A stretch of DNA of 64,000 bases from Caldalkalibacillus salinus (lineage in GTDB: Bacteria > Bacillota > Bacilli > Caldalkalibacillales > JCM-10596): contig NZ_JAERVL010000001.1 of the NCBI RefSeq assembly GCF_016745835.1, positions 558,001 through 622,000 on the forward strand. The letters are read 5' to 3'. Made by a program: the position numbers and the translations under genes. This document shows, one piece after another, positions 56,483 to 64,000 of the stretch. The notes beneath the pieces were generated by a model. It did no database searches, was not told the DNA's origin, and was given only the letters and a program-made list of their open reading frames with translations. Every line of letters starts with the position of its first letter. Positions within the stretch are counted from its first letter, which is position 1.

Positions 56483-57712
56483 ATGTCTGACTTAAAATCA
56501 TATTTCTATGATATTATCCCTATTAAATTCGAGGCTTCTGAAACAGAAAGAGAACAAATACTTAATCAGTATCCACCACCCGTATTACCTAATAATGATG
56601 AGAACTTTAATATACAAAATGAAGTCCAAGGAAATAATGTGAAGATTCGAGTACTCCTTAACGAATATAATGTTCAACTAACTAAAGCTAACAAACAGTT
56701 TCTAAAAATGAAATTTAGTAATAACGCAGGAATAATTAATGCAAAAATGTGGGATAACCAAGGGGCTGTTGAGAAGAATCAACCTCTGTTAGAAGAGCAT
56801 TCTATTTTTGATATTGAAGGTATTGTTGATGAGTTTCGAGGACTTAAATCACTAACTATAAATCAAATCGCTCCATGTACAGAAGATATCAATCCTTTTT
56901 CATTATTGGCATATACTAAACAAAACATAGAAGAACTTACTGTCGAGCTATTTTCATACATTTATGAACTAGCCTCACCTTTTAAAGATATTGCCTTAGC
57001 AGCAATGACTCGCTTTTGGGATCAATTTAGAATTAGGCCAGCAGCAAAGGGCTACCACCATAATTATTTAGGTGGATTACTAAAGCATACAATTGGGTTA
57101 ATGAGATTTGCAAGATATATCTTAAAAATTGAAGAGAATCACTACAAAGCAACAATGAAACTTATAAGCATTGTTGAAAAAGCATACAAAAATGAGTTAT
57201 GGTCTCAACTGCAAACAGACGGTAACCCACAACAACTAATTTGGAAGGACACTATAGATCATCTTTATAATATGCTACAGGGTATGATGAAGTATAAAGA
57301 TACTCAACCTAACTATGATTTAATTATGACTAGTATTCTATTTCATGATATTGGAAAGTTGTTAGAATATGATCATGCCGGAAAAACATTTGATGAATTT
57401 CAATTTTTATTTCCTACAGCTGATCAGTCAAATACAACAAATCGAAAACAAACTGGTATCACTATGGATGAATTAGGAGTAATGGTAGGGCATATTCCTT
57501 ATGGTGTACTTATTCTTACCAAGATTATTGAAAATGAGAACATTCATATATCTTTAGAGAATATTCACCAAATGACTCACTGTATTCTCTGTCACCACGG
57601 TCTCCCGGAGTGGGGATCATGTATTCGTAATCCACAGTCAATAGAAGGCTACATTATTCATATTGTAGATTTTTTAGACAGCAGATATGAGAACACGGAA
57701 GCTGTAAAATAG
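56483..57712 (+). CDS. OB-fold plus HD-domain protein, YhaM-like
   Basis: A 409-residue protein. Residues about 50-140 look like an OB-fold nucleic-acid-binding domain ('MKFSNNAGIINAKMWDNQGA'). The HD domain has 'HHNYLGGLLKHTIGLMRFAR', 'SILFHDIGKLLEYD', 'GHIPYGVLILTKII' and 'CHHGLPEWGS', as in the YhaM 3'-5' exoribonuclease. YhaM is about 314 residues; the extra length lies at the N-terminus and between the first His helix and the HD pair. ATG 56,483 follows GGAGTG. It probably acts on RNA or DNA ends. Confidence 0.78.
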   Translation: MSDLKSYFYDIIPIKFEASETEREQILNQYPPPVLPNNDENFNIQNEVQGNNVKIRVLLNEYNVQLTKANKQFLKMKFSNNAGIINAKMWDNQGAVEKNQPLLEEHSIFDIEGIVDEFRGLKSLTINQIAPCTEDINPFSLLAYTKQNIEELTVELFSYIYELASPFKDIALAAMTRFWDQFRIRPAAKGYHHNYLGGLLKHTIGLMRFARYILKIEENHYKATMKLISIVEKAYKNELWSQLQTDGNPQQLIWKDTIDHLYNMLQGMMKYKDTQPNYDLIMTSILFHDIGKLLEYDHAGKTFDEFQFLFPTADQSNTTNRKQTGITMDELGVMVGHIPYGVLILTKIIENENIHISLENIHQMTHCILCHHGLPEWGSCIRNPQSIEGYIIHIVDFLDSRYENTEAVK

Positions 57713-57791
57713 TACTAAGTTAAAAAACCTTCCTCACTGATTAACATGAATTTTAGTAGCCTTTGTTCTAAGGATACGGTAGAATTTTGGT

Positions 57792-57856
57792 AAGCCATCG
57801 TTTCAACTCCTTTTGGTTTGCTAGGCCCCTATTTGGAGTTGCCGATGGCTTTTCCT
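57792..57856. terminator. Bidirectional terminator between convergent genes
   Basis: AAGCCATCG and TCAACTCC (57,792-57,810) pair with GGAGTT and GATGGCTT (57,835-57,852), giving a long stem between the HD gene and the SNF2 gene. T-rich tails are on both sides. Confidence 0.65.
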
Positions 57857-57872
57857 GTATCTTTTTGCGAAC

Positions 57873-60824
57873 TTAATTGAACGTCGTTTCATCTGTCGCA
57901 AGTAAAGCTTTGATATCATCAGCACTCAGGGAGTGGAGTGTCGTGTCTCCAGGTTGGATAATCTCCTCTACGAGTGCTTTTTTCTTTTCATGTAAAGCTA
58001 GGATTTTTTCCTCAATGGTCCCATTCGAAATGAGCTTGATGACCTGGACATTTTTCGTTTGCCCATAGCGATATACACGATCTGCCGCTTGATCTTCGAC
58101 CGCTGGATTCCACCATGTATCGTAGAGAATAACGGTATCGCCTCCGATTAGGTTGAGTCCAGTGCCACCTGCCTTTAATGAAATGAGAAACAGAGCTTTA
58201 CCCCCGTTGTTAAACTTATCAGCGAGAGCCACCCGTTCTTTACTTGGGGTTTGTCCGTCTAAATAGTAATAAGACCATTCACGTTGGTCGAACGCTTCTT
58301 TTATAATACTGAGCATTGAAGTGAATTGTGAGAAAATAACAATGCGCTGTCCTGCTGCTAGAGCATCATGGACGTATTCTAAGAGACGTTCAAGCTTGCC
58401 AGAACCGTATGTCTGTCCCTCTTCTAAAACTAAGGCAGGATGACAACAGATCTGTCTTAGCCTGGTGAGGCCCGCCAGTATTTCCATTCTCCGTTCTTGA
58501 AATTTATTTGTTGTGACGGCATCATCGATTTCTTTCGTTAATTGCTTGACTTGAGCCACGTATAACTTCTTTTGCTCAGTTGTTAGGTCCGTGTACTGTA
58601 CAGATTCCATTTTGTCTGGTAATTCGGTTAGAACATCTGATTTTAATCTTCTGAGTATGAAGGGTCTTACTCGTTTTGCGATCTCTTTGTGACTGAGATT
58701 TTTGAACTTCTGCTTTGATCCTAAAATACCGGGCATGAGGGTTTCAAATAAGGTGTATATTTCGTCAATTTGATTCTCTATCGGTGTGCCGCTCAGAGCG
58801 TACACTTTCTGTGTACGTATCGCGCGGACTGCTTTTGTCGTTTTGGTCGCCTCGTTTTTTATCGCTTGTGCTTCATCAAGGATCAAAGTTGTAAAAAGCA
58901 TCGCGTGATATAAATCCACGTCTCGCTGCATTAATGGGTAGGATGTAATCCACACGTCCATGTTGTCTGTGGTGCTCAACGCTTCTTGTCGAGCGTCCTT
59001 TGTACCTGCAACAACCCTCACATTCAGACGAGGGGCAAAGCGATGGATTTCCTTTTCCCAGTGATACACGAGACTCGCAGGACAGATAATCAAAGCTTGA
59101 AAATCGTTTTTGGCTTCCACCTCTGACAGCAGATAAGCGATGGTTTGCACGGTCTTTCCAAGTCCCATATCATCCGCTAGTATGCCACCTAAACCATAAT
59201 GAGATAATGTTTTTAACCATCGGAAGCCAGCGACCTGGTAGTCTCTTAGATCTGCTTGAAGTGACTCGGGTACAGGGTGGTCACTGAAGGCAGGTTTGTC
59301 TATATCCGTGAGTAAACGATGCAACCGACCAGATATTCTTTTGCCAGCCCCTTCAGGATCTAACGTGAACGCGTGATATAGAGGGACGGACATATCCTTT
59401 TGTATGTTTTGATCTGCCGGAGATATAGTATCAAGCACATCACTCAAAGGTTTGAATTGCTCGTGTTGGAGGGGGACAAAGGACCCCGAAGCCAAACGAT
59501 AGTACTTTGCGTTACTTTGCATCGCTTTTAATAATGGTACAAGCTCTTCATCAGGTATCCCATCTATGGAGAATGACAAATCAAGCCAATGCGTATCTGT
59601 GTCAATGTCCATGCTGACCGAGGGCGGGGTAGATGGGGTGACCAGAATTTGTCGTACCTCTTTTGTCATATAGACTTCCATCTCATGTTGTAAGCGAGGT
59701 AAGTTTTCGACTATAAAATAAAAAATATTTTCCCATCCACTAAGGTATAGTTTGCCACTACGAGTCGTAAATGCGGTATGGGACAATAGAGAAAGAATAA
59801 GCCCCTCTTTTTCAACATCTCGAGCAATGATGGTTGGTGAATCCCTGTGAACCTCATGACTGAACGGATTTCGTTCATGCTGACCATACCGAAACGTCAC
59901 CTGGCCTTCTAGAACATGATCGTTCATGGCTAAGTGAAGGACGGCCTGTAAAGGCTCAGTCTCTAAATTTGCTGCCAAAGATTCATGCAAGCTCACCTGT
60001 CCGATCTGACGTAGATTAGGGAGAACGTAAGAACAAAAATCTTCTAGGTCTGAAGGCGGTATCGTATCAATGACGTTATTTCGTTGTAGTTGTGAGCCGA
60101 TCATTTCTAGTTGTTTGGCTTGTTTTTCACTTAAAGTGTATAGCGTGTCTTGGTGTAGGAGTGTGTGATACGAGGCATAGGTAAAGACGTAATTGGCTGC
60201 ATTTTCTAATGTCAGGAGCGTATCTCGGCCCGCTTTTCTTTTACGCAAATGAAAGGAAAATAAATAGGAATGGTCAAGCTCCTGTATGTGTACATGTCTA
60301 CGCTGGTCGCTGGCGGTCGTGACAACTAAGGTTTGTCCATGCAGATGCTGTATTAACTCTTTCATAGCCACATCTGGGATAGGGAAGCCCCGTTTATTCT
60401 CTTGGCGGTTGGATATGTACAGGGCGTCGTTTTCCTGAATACGATACAGGGTGAGGATATACTCAGCGACCTTTTTATCTTCGTTGGACAAAACATGCTT
60501 GTCCGGTTCGTAGCTGAATCGATCCGAAAATGTATAAGGCTCTCGTTCTAGCAAAGCAGTGAGAAACGCTTCAATATCTTTAACGACGTAGAGACGTCCC
60601 ACACCGACTCTCATTTTTAACTCCACGCGATGTGCGAAGTGGATGCGTCTACGTGCCTGAAAGAATTCCAATTCATACTCAAAATTGAGTTGTTCACGTT
60701 CTAGGGGATCTAGAGGCTGCTCAACTTCGGTTTCGAATGTCTGTTGATATAGTTCAACCATACGGCTGCGTATAGGGATTTGGGAATCCGAACGATATTG
60801 CATTAGCGTAGGGATAAAATACAT
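57873..60824 (-). CDS. SNF2-family helicase
   Basis: A 983-residue protein. The N-terminal half is a Bacillus SNF2-associated region. The helicase core has motif I 'LADDMGLGKTVQ', motif II 'LILDEAQAIKN', motif III 'ALSGTPIENQ', motif IV 'IVIFSQFTSML', 'SLKAGGTGLNL' and motif VI 'DRVYRYGQTK'. It resembles the YwqA/RapA-like bacterial SWI2/SNF2 group, which act on DNA-protein or RNA polymerase complexes. ATG 60,824 follows AGGAGGAC on the minus strand. Confidence 0.9.
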   Translation of the reverse strand: MYFIPTLMQYRSDSQIPIRSRMVELYQQTFETEVEQPLDPLEREQLNFEYELEFFQARRRIHFAHRVELKMRVGVGRLYVVKDIEAFLTALLEREPYTFSDRFSYEPDKHVLSNEDKKVAEYILTLYRIQENDALYISNRQENKRGFPIPDVAMKELIQHLHGQTLVVTTASDQRRHVHIQELDHSYLFSFHLRKRKAGRDTLLTLENAANYVFTYASYHTLLHQDTLYTLSEKQAKQLEMIGSQLQRNNVIDTIPPSDLEDFCSYVLPNLRQIGQVSLHESLAANLETEPLQAVLHLAMNDHVLEGQVTFRYGQHERNPFSHEVHRDSPTIIARDVEKEGLILSLLSHTAFTTRSGKLYLSGWENIFYFIVENLPRLQHEMEVYMTKEVRQILVTPSTPPSVSMDIDTDTHWLDLSFSIDGIPDEELVPLLKAMQSNAKYYRLASGSFVPLQHEQFKPLSDVLDTISPADQNIQKDMSVPLYHAFTLDPEGAGKRISGRLHRLLTDIDKPAFSDHPVPESLQADLRDYQVAGFRWLKTLSHYGLGGILADDMGLGKTVQTIAYLLSEVEAKNDFQALIICPASLVYHWEKEIHRFAPRLNVRVVAGTKDARQEALSTTDNMDVWITSYPLMQRDVDLYHAMLFTTLILDEAQAIKNEATKTTKAVRAIRTQKVYALSGTPIENQIDEIYTLFETLMPGILGSKQKFKNLSHKEIAKRVRPFILRRLKSDVLTELPDKMESVQYTDLTTEQKKLYVAQVKQLTKEIDDAVTTNKFQERRMEILAGLTRLRQICCHPALVLEEGQTYGSGKLERLLEYVHDALAAGQRIVIFSQFTSMLSIIKEAFDQREWSYYYLDGQTPSKERVALADKFNNGGKALFLISLKAGGTGLNLIGGDTVILYDTWWNPAVEDQAADRVYRYGQTKNVQVIKLISNGTIEEKILALHEKKKALVEEIIQPGDTTLHSLSADDIKALLATDETTFN

Positions 60825-61010
60825 GGGTTGTCCTCCTAGTCGTTGAAGGTGAATCTTGGCTCTATTTTATCATTTTTACAGGTTTAAAGACATTTCATAA
60901 CCGTTTGATTTGTGAGAAATGGATGACAGCTATGCAACGTTATAATAAGATGATAGTGATAAACGAATTTATTTATGCATAAAATCGGGCAAAGGAATGA
61001 GGTTGATAAG

Positions 61011-62060
61011 ATGAAAGTAGACAAGAGGGTATTTGCAGAGCATGATGGGCAAACGGTACACGCATACACCCTACATAACGATAAAGGGATGCAACTGACG
61101 TGTATAGACTATGGGTGTGTCATCACCGAATGGTTAGCACCTGATCATCAGGGTCATTATGAAAACGTTGTCTTAGGCTTTGACCATATAGATGATTATG
61201 AGGAACATTCACCGTATTTTGGTGCCATAATAGGACGAGTAGCTGGGCGAATTAAGGACGCTAGTTTTGATTTAGAAGGGCGCTCGTACACGTTAGCTCA
61301 AAACGATGGCCAAAACCATCTTCATGGTGGTGTAAAAGGTTGGGACCGTGTCTTATGGAAAGGGGAGCCCTTCCAAACGGAACAGGAAGTAGGCGTTGTC
61401 TTCACTTATACTAGTCCTGACGGGGAGGAAGGTTACCCAGGCCAGGTTGAAGCTAAGGTGACATATACGCTCCATGAAGATGATGCGCTCACCATAGAAT
61501 ACGATGCCCAACCGAATCAAACGACGATCATTAATATGACGAATCATACGTACTTTAATTTGAGCGGCGACCTACAACGTGACGTATTACAGCACGAATT
61601 AATGATTAAGAGTGACGAATTTCTTGAGCTAGCAGATGATCTGATCCCAACAGGAGCGTTCATTGATGTCACGAATACGCCATTCGATTTCCGCCAAGGA
61701 AGAAAGATCGTAGACGGCGTGAAATCACAACATCCACAGAATATTTTAGCTGGTCGTGGCTATGACCACCCCATGCGTTTATCTGTGAACAATACTGAAG
61801 AAATTCAGCTCATGGATAAGCAGAGTGGCCGTAAACTTGTGGTTGAAACGGATCAACCAAGTGTGGTCCTATACACTGGTAATATGTTAGACAATCAATT
61901 TAAAATTAGAGGCGTCCCATCTCGTAAATACTTAGGCCTATGCTTAGAGACTCAAAAGCTGCCAGATGCGATTCATCACCCCGAATTTGAGAGTACGGTC
62001 GTCAAAGAAGGACAACGGTATCGTGCTAAAACCACTTATACTTTTAGCGTGGTCTCATAA
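61011..62060 (+). CDS. galM: Galactose mutarotase (aldose 1-epimerase)
   Basis: A 349-residue protein with 'PYFGAIIGRVAGRIKDASF', the His pair in 'NHLHGGVKGWDRVLW' and 'NMTNHTYFNLSG', and 'GLCLETQKLPDAIHHPEFES' with the catalytic Glu. It interconverts alpha and beta anomers of sugars. ATG 61,011 is favoured (GAGG 9 bases upstream) over an ATG at 60,975. No galactose genes are next to it. A terminator follows. Confidence 0.9.
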   Translation: MKVDKRVFAEHDGQTVHAYTLHNDKGMQLTCIDYGCVITEWLAPDHQGHYENVVLGFDHIDDYEEHSPYFGAIIGRVAGRIKDASFDLEGRSYTLAQNDGQNHLHGGVKGWDRVLWKGEPFQTEQEVGVVFTYTSPDGEEGYPGQVEAKVTYTLHEDDALTIEYDAQPNQTTIINMTNHTYFNLSGDLQRDVLQHELMIKSDEFLELADDLIPTGAFIDVTNTPFDFRQGRKIVDGVKSQHPQNILAGRGYDHPMRLSVNNTEEIQLMDKQSGRKLVVETDQPSVVLYTGNMLDNQFKIRGVPSRKYLGLCLETQKLPDAIHHPEFESTVVKEGQRYRAKTTYTFSVVS

Positions 62061-62127
62061 CCAGGTTAAGCGTGAAGTGCGAAACATGACTCATGTAAGC
62101 TTGTCTTTAAATCACTGTGAAGCCTTT

Positions 62128-62159
62128 AAAGTGAAGGGTTTGTCCTTCACTTTTTTTTA
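62128..62159 (+). terminator. Terminator of galM
   Basis: AAAGTGAAGG pairs with CCTTCACTTT around a six-base loop, followed by eight T. Confidence 0.82.
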
Positions 62160-62302
62160 TGGCTGTTGTCGTCAGATGTCTATCATTTTGATAAAAAATT
62201 AGTACCAAGTCATAGTATGTAGTGTTATTATTAAGTTATGTGGTCATTTATTGTTATATTTATTAGCTTATAATCAAATAATAACTTCAGAGGTGGAACT
62301 TT

Positions 62303-63286
62303 GTGAATCAATCTAAAGCACGTATTACTGCGATCGGGTCATACGTCCCTGAACGTATACTACGCAATCAAGATTTAGAGCAGATGGTCGAAACCAACGA
62401 TGAGTGGATTACACAGCGAACAGGGATGAAGGAACGACGAGTCGCAGCTGAAAATGAATTTTCCAGCGACCTTGGCTTTAAAGCGGTACAGGATTTAATG
62501 GCCCGTTATGACCAAACAGTAGCTGATGTAGACATGGTCATTGTCTGTACGGTTACGCCTGATTACATCATGCCCAGTGTCGCTGCTCATATACAAGGGA
62601 AACTAGGAATTCCACAAACGGGTGTCTTAGATCTTAACGCGGCTTGTGCAGGCTTTACTTACGGATTGCACGTTGCCAACAGCTTGATATCGTCCGGCTT
62701 ACACCAAAAAGTACTGGTTATCGGTGCGGAAACGATGTCTAAAATCATTGATTACAAGGATCGTTCAACGTGTATTTTATTTGGTGATGGGGCGGGGGCT
62801 ATGCTTCTGGAATACGACGAAGCGCAGCCAAGCTTTGTTTCCCATCATCTTGGGGCCAAAGGGGAAGGCGGGATGAACTTATACGGTACCCACCTTTCGA
62901 CACAGATGAACGGGGAAGTGTTGGACAATCCAGGCTATCTGGTACAGAACGGTCGAGAAGTATACAAATGGGCTGTATCTACTATACCGGTCGGGATGAA
63001 GCGCCTTATCGAAAAAGCAGGCTTAAATATGAATGATGTAGACTGGTTTGTCCCACACAGCGCTAACCTCAGAATGATTGAATCGATATGTAAGAAAGTT
63101 GGCTTTCCTATAGATCAAACACTGACAAGCCTTGTACAGTATGGTAATACATCATCAGCTTCAATTCCTTTAGCCTTAGATGCAAGCGTTCGTGAAGGAA
63201 AATTGAAAAAGGAAGATCATGTCTTGCTGTATGGATTTGGCGGGGGACTCACCCATGCAGGACAGCTGATAAAATGGCACCTATAA
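62303..63286 (+). CDS. fabH: 3-oxoacyl-ACP synthase III (FabH)
   Basis: A 327-residue condensing enzyme that starts fatty acid synthesis from acyl-CoA and malonyl-ACP. The catalytic Cys is in 'DLNAACAGFTYGL', the His in 'WFVPHSANLRMIE' and the Asn in 'QYGNTSSASIPLAL'. GTG 62,303 follows GAGGTGG. The last bases overlap a short terminator. It is a monocistronic gene here, so it is probably a second FabH copy; Bacillus species often have two. Confidence 0.9.
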   Translation: MNQSKARITAIGSYVPERILRNQDLEQMVETNDEWITQRTGMKERRVAAENEFSSDLGFKAVQDLMARYDQTVADVDMVIVCTVTPDYIMPSVAAHIQGKLGIPQTGVLDLNAACAGFTYGLHVANSLISSGLHQKVLVIGAETMSKIIDYKDRSTCILFGDGAGAMLLEYDEAQPSFVSHHLGAKGEGGMNLYGTHLSTQMNGEVLDNPGYLVQNGREVYKWAVSTIPVGMKRLIEKAGLNMNDVDWFVPHSANLRMIESICKKVGFPIDQTLTSLVQYGNTSSASIPLALDASVREGKLKKEDHVLLYGFGGGLTHAGQLIKWHL

Positions 63287-63301
63287 AAGGGTGCTTTTTT
63301 T
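63277..63301 (+). terminator. Terminator overlapping the end of fabH
   Basis: GCACC pairs with GGGTGC around a seven-base loop, followed by TTTTTTT; the stem includes the last codons of fabH. Confidence 0.68.
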
Positions 63302-63378
63302 AATGAGCTCATGGTATGTGTTCAATCCTCTTAACGTGTATAATGAGGGTATACATAATAGAAGGTAAGGTTGATAAC

Positions 63379-64000
63379 ATGAGTATTTTTACTGTTGAAA
63401 ACTTAACAAAAACACATGGCGAAAAAGTTTTATTCGACCATATTTCTTTTACTATTAAAGAAAAACAACGTATCGGGTTAATCGGAGTGAATGGCACGGG
63501 GAAATCAAGTCTTTTAAAAGTTTTAGCAGGGCTAGATACAGCAGAAGAAGGCCATATCAAACATGCCAAGCAGTTTCATGTTGAATACCTTCCGCAAGTG
63601 CCTGCTCTGGATGAGGACCTCACCGTGCTGGAACAAATTTATTACGGCGATTCTGACATCATGCGCGCCCTAAGGGCCTACGAACAAGCGTTAATGGCTT
63701 TAGAGCGAGATCCTCAAAACGAGACGAAGCTCAATCAGCTTATGGTTAAACAACAGAAGATGGATGAAAACGACGCATGGGAAGCGAACGCTAACGCCAA
63801 AACCGTCCTCAATAAGTTAGGCATCACTGACTACGATAAAAAGATAAATGCACTGTCGGGTGGTCAAAAGAAGAGAGTAGCCATTGCCAAAGCGCTGATT
63901 CAACCTGCAGATCTACTGCTACTAGATGAACCGACCAACCACTTAGATAACGAAACGATTGAATGGCTAGAAGAGACGTTGGCGCAGTATCCCGGCGCAT
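63379..64000 (+). CDS. ABC-F family ATPase (YfmR/Uup-like), 3' end outside window
   Basis: The first 207 codons of an ABC-F protein are visible and the frame is open at the window's end. Walker A is 'GVNGTGKSSLLK', the signature is 'LSGGQKKRVAIAKAL' and Walker B is 'LLLLDEPTNHL'. The start resembles Bacillus YfmR. There is no membrane domain. ABC-F proteins bind the ribosome and relieve stalling or antibiotic inhibition. ATG 63,379 is preceded by AAGG and follows the fabH terminator. Confidence 0.88.
   Translation, partial: MSIFTVENLTKTHGEKVLFDHISFTIKEKQRIGLIGVNGTGKSSLLKVLAGLDTAEEGHIKHAKQFHVEYLPQVPALDEDLTVLEQIYYGDSDIMRALRAYEQALMALERDPQNETKLNQLMVKQQKMDENDAWEANANAKTVLNKLGITDYDKKINALSGGQKKRVAIAKALIQPADLLLLDEPTNHLDNETIEWLEETLAQYPGA

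Noticed and set aside
1-64000. CRISPR arrays and tRNA or rRNA genes
   Set aside because: No regularly spaced repeat-spacer pattern and no cloverleaf or rRNA-like sequence was seen on either strand.

Overview
The window looks like chromosome from a low-GC Gram-positive member of the Bacillales. Genes start behind strong AGGAGG-type ribosome sites, often with TTG or GTG codons. The housekeeping genes (FabH, GalM, SNF2 helicase, AGCS symporter, CsoR-CopA-CopZ, AbrB-like regulator) are Bacillaceae-like. The species cannot be named from the sequence alone.

Positions 1-24,039 form a very AT-rich defence island, all on the plus strand. It opens with the 3' end of an SspB-like (DUF4007) gene, then sspC-like and sspD-like genes. 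This is the single-strand DNA phosphorothioation module. The module is separated from a three-gene FGH restriction module (11,064-19,737; DndFGH/DptFGH/SspFGH type, ending in a 1770-residue FtsK/HerA-like protein). Between them lie an IS110-family element with a frameshifted transposase (about 5.3-6.9 kb) and a two-gene unit: a sacsin/Hsp90-type GHKL ATPase followed by an AlbA-TIR fusion. After the FGH genes comes a second two-gene unit: a protein with two GHKL domains (Hsp90-like plus histidine kinase) coupled to a large, atypical response-regulator-like protein. A decayed IS21 element (24.07-25.37 kb) closes the island. The two small units are the best candidates here for little-described defence modules.

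Positions 25.4-31 kb are a mixed, partly decaying region. It holds an ArsR-type regulator with a frameshifted MFS pump, an orphan lipoprotein, coding remnants, and a MerR (AdhR-like) regulator divergent from a zinc alcohol dehydrogenase with a recognisable MerR-type promoter. From 31 to 34 kb is a standard copper operon (csoR-copA-copZ) with a CsoR operator. From 34.2 to 36.7 kb an ECF sigma factor, a PadR regulator and a SEDS (FtsW/RodA-like) protein form one operon; the SEDS protein lacks the expected catalytic Asp.

Positions 37-40.2 kb hold small accessory genes (GNAT, Nudix, cyclase). Positions 40.3-44.5 kb are visibly GC-richer and look acquired: a membrane protein, a two-component system and a 14-TM drug efflux pump. 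The same array of GTGAT-type direct repeats lies upstream of both the membrane protein and the pump. Positions 44.5-64 kb are ordinary chromosome: methyltransferase, acetyltransferases, a decayed metallophosphoesterase, an oxidoreductase, an alanine/Na+ symporter, DinB proteins, an HD-domain protein, SNF2 helicase, GalM, FabH and the start of an ABC-F gene. Within it, at 50.41-50.69 kb on the minus strand, is an IscA/HesB-like gene with an in-frame TGA exactly where the family's conserved cysteine lies, followed by a small hairpin. It is either a candidate selenoprotein or a fresh nonsense mutation.
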